Of a stretch of 6,301 bases of DNA, positions 5,246-6,301 are shown piece after piece. The stretch spans positions 1 through 6,301 of the forward strand of contig JAVBKB010000186.1 of assembly GCA_031554275.1 (NCBI GenBank). The letters are read 5' to 3'. Under the pieces are notes generated by a model. It was not told the origin of the DNA, did no database searches, and worked only from the letters and a program-made list of their open reading frames with translations. The position numbers and the translations under genes are program-made. Each line of letters begins with the position of its first letter. The first letter of the stretch is position 1. The DNA comes from JAVBKB01 sp031554275 (GTDB lineage: Bacteria > Bacillota > Bacilli > JARBTR01).

Positions 5246-5536
5246 ATGTTATATTTAGGATTACAATTTTTCGCATCCAAAAAGGGTGGCGGTTCCACAA
5301 GAAACGGTCGTGACTCACAATCAAAACGTCTTGGCGCAAAGCGTGCCGATGGACAATTTGTATCTGGTGGATCAATTCTTTACCGTCAACGTGGTACGAA
5401 GATTTATCCAGGTTTAAATGTAGGTCGCGGTGGCGACGATACTCTTTTTGCTAAGGTAGACGGTGTTGTTAAATTCGAGCGTCTTGGACGTGACAAGAAG
5501 AAAGTAAGCATCTATCCAGTAGCAGCTGAAGCTTAA
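5246..5536 (+). CDS. rpmA: 50S ribosomal protein L27 with Prp-cleaved N-terminal extension
   Basis: This encodes 96 residues from ATG at 5246, with a near-ideal AGGAGGTG at 5231-5238, 7 nt upstream. The N-terminus MLYLGLQFF precedes ASKKGGGSTRNGRDS; Firmicute L27 is cut by Prp after the FF, exposing the N-terminal tail that reaches the peptidyl transferase centre. GAKRADGQFVSGGSILYRQR and NVGRGGDDTLFAKVDG are classical L27 signatures. It is the last gene of its operon and is followed by an intrinsic terminator. Its ribosome binding site is far stronger than that of prp, in keeping with the need for stoichiometric L27 but little protease. Confidence 0.99.
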   Translation: MLYLGLQFFASKKGGGSTRNGRDSQSKRLGAKRADGQFVSGGSILYRQRGTKIYPGLNVGRGGDDTLFAKVDGVVKFERLGRDKKKVSIYPVAAEA

Positions 5537-5543
5537 GAAATCG

Positions 5544-5571
5544 AACTCTAGCCATATGGTTAGAGTTTTTT
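5544..5571 (+). terminator. Intrinsic terminator of rplU-prp-rpmA
   Basis: AACTCTAGCC at 5544-5553 pairs with GGTTAGAGTT at 5558-5567 (nine Watson-Crick pairs and one G-U) around the loop ATAT. Six T residues follow, 5566-5571, two of them in the stem. It begins 7 nt after the rpmA stop and separates the ribosomal operon from obg. Confidence 0.92.
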
Positions 5572-5660
5572 ACTGAACAAAACATCAGTTAGCAGGTGAT
5601 AATCCTAATTGTCGCTAGAAATGCCACTTTAAACTCGCTAAGATTTCCAAATACTTCGTG

Positions 5661-5700
5661 ATAATTTCCTAGGATAGTCCTGCTATCCTTCGTAAATTAT
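5661..5700. other. Two-part stem-loop in the rpmA-obg gap
   Basis: ATAATTT at 5661-5667 pairs with AAATTAT at 5694-5700. Inside a small internal loop (CCT against TCGT), AGGATAG at 5671-5677 pairs with CTATCCT at 5683-5689 around TCCTG. That gives fourteen pairs in 40 nt. There is no T-run on either strand next to it. It lies upstream of the obg promoter, so it need not be transcribed with obg. Its role is unknown. Confidence 0.55.
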
Positions 5701-5784
5701 TCCTCATCTTTGAAAATTTTATCGGGAGTGTTAAATTGCATTTCTATCGACAATCAGGATAAGTTACTGATTTCAAACGGTTAG

Positions 5785-5812
5785 TTGACTTCAGGCGTAT
5801 CAATGCTATGAC
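5785..5812 (+). promoter_or_regulatory. Sigma-A promoter for obg
   Basis: TTGACT at 5785-5790 (5 of 6) is followed after 16 nt by TATGAC at 5807-5812, preceded by TGC at 5804-5806 (extended -10). Transcription would start near 5819, about 20 nt before the obg ATG. Since a terminator lies upstream and spo0B is missing, obg needs a promoter in this gap, which supports the call. Confidence 0.6.
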
Positions 5813-5840
5813 TCATTACTAAATAAAGTGTGGTGGAATT

Positions 5841-6301
5841 ATGTTTATAGATCAAGTCAAGATTTATGTTAAAGCTGGCGATGGTGGCAATGGAATGGTT
5901 GCTTTTCGTAGAGAGAAATACGTGCCATTAGGTGGTCCAGCTGGTGGTGATGGCGGTAATGGTGCGGATATTATTTTCATTGTGGATGAGGGACTCAGAA
6001 CACTTATGGATTTCCGATTCAAACGCCATTTCAAAGCAGATCGTGGTGAACACGGCATGTCAAAGAACATGCATGGAAAAAATGCTGAAGATATGATCGT
6101 TAAAGTCCCACCAGGTACAATAATCACTGACATAGATTCAGGTAAGGTGATTGCTGACTTAACTGAAAATGGACAGCGGGCAGTCATTGCAAAAGGTGGA
6201 AGAGGGGGAAGAGGGAACTCTCGTTTTGCCACTTCGGCAAATCCAGCTCCCGAATTATCTGAAAATGGTGAACCGGGTCAGGATCGCAATATTCAAATGG
6301 A
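5841..6301 (+). CDS. obg: Obg family ribosome-assembly GTPase (3' end outside window)
   Basis: The gene begins at ATG 5841 and runs off the right edge after 153 full codons. GGTGG at 5832-5836 is a modest ribosome binding site. The visible part is the N-terminal Obg fold: MFIDQVKIYVKAGDGGNG at the start, then FRREKYVPLGGPAGGDGG, RGEHGMSKNMHGKNAEDM and KGGRGGRGNSRFATSANPAP, the glycine-rich stretches that define the family. The GTP-binding domain and the C-terminal OCT domain lie outside. Obg is an essential GTPase of large-subunit maturation; in B. subtilis it is also linked to the stress response and to sporulation onset through the phosphorelay. There it is cotranscribed with spo0B; here it stands alone with its own promoter. 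Confidence 0.97.
   Translation, partial: MFIDQVKIYVKAGDGGNGMVAFRREKYVPLGGPAGGDGGNGADIIFIVDEGLRTLMDFRFKRHFKADRGEHGMSKNMHGKNAEDMIVKVPPGTIITDIDSGKVIADLTENGQRAVIAKGGRGGRGNSRFATSANPAPELSENGEPGQDRNIQM

Larger units (their letters stand above)
5572..5840. other. Gene-free gap where spo0B would be expected
   Basis: I find no credible reading frame on either strand here, and translations of the plus strand are broken by frequent stops. In B. subtilis spo0B (about 190 codons) lies between rpmA and obg; about 270 nt is too short for it, and I do not see its helical histidine motif. The gap contains a two-part hairpin (5661-5700) and the obg promoter (5785-5812). It could be the scar of a deletion, but no homologous remnant is recognisable by eye. 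Confidence 0.6.

Noticed and set aside
5785..5820. Short translation LVDFRRINAMTHY as a relic of the Spo0B histidine region
   Set aside because: The frame is closed just upstream, the similarity is a few residues only, and the same bases are better explained as the obg promoter.
5864..6232. 122-residue minus-strand reading frame inside obg
   Set aside because: It is a shadow of the glycine-rich obg sequence (Pro-rich in reverse), has no ribosome binding site, and the plus-strand product is unmistakable.

Overview
The window reads as low-GC chromosomal DNA of an endospore-forming member of the Bacillales. The main evidence is a dedicated sporulation set (a SpoIIB-type SPOR protein, SpoIVFA and SpoIVFB) next to the Bacillus-type rplU-prp-rpmA ribosomal cluster and obg. 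Strong GGAGG/AGGTG ribosome binding sites, several TTG starts and sigma-A-like promoters agree with this. The genus cannot be fixed from the sequence; it does not look like B. subtilis itself, because gene content between the anchors differs. All nine genes lie on the plus strand. I see no mobile element, tRNA, rRNA or CRISPR array.

Layout. (1) Positions 1-991 hold the 3' part of a spoIIB-like gene, open through the left edge, whose first visible part is a 60-bp/30-bp tandem repeat encoding an Asn-rich decapeptide. (2) radC follows, probably from a TTG start, with an inverted repeat whose right arm covers its ribosome binding site. (3) A DUF1801 (YdhG/frataxin-like) gene with its own extended -10 promoter overlaps by ATGA a DUF503 (YlxP-like) gene. 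(4) spoIVFA and spoIVFB overlap and are translationally coupled; a possible sigma-E promoter precedes them. (5) A structured leader of the L21 type precedes rplU-prp-rpmA, which ends at a strong intrinsic terminator. (6) About 270 nt without a gene lead to obg, which has its own promoter and runs off the right edge.

How the genes work together. SpoIIB acts at the sporulation septum. SpoIVFA holds and inhibits the intramembrane protease SpoIVFB, which releases sigma-K in the mother cell. Prp removes the N-terminal extension of L27, and that cleavable extension (ending LQFF before ASKKGGG) is visible in rpmA. Obg is a ribosome-assembly GTPase.

What stands out is the pattern of absences relative to the classical B. 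subtilis order spoIIB-maf-radC-mreB-mreC-mreD-minC-minD-spoIVFA-spoIVFB-rplU-prp-rpmA-spo0B-obg. Here maf, the whole mreBCD-minCD block and spo0B are missing from their usual places. A DUF1801-DUF503 pair sits where the shape and division genes would be. This is a remodelled but recognisable locus. I do not see a wholly new system, although the repeat-bearing SpoIIB, the radC leader inverted repeat and the structured gap before obg deserve a second look.
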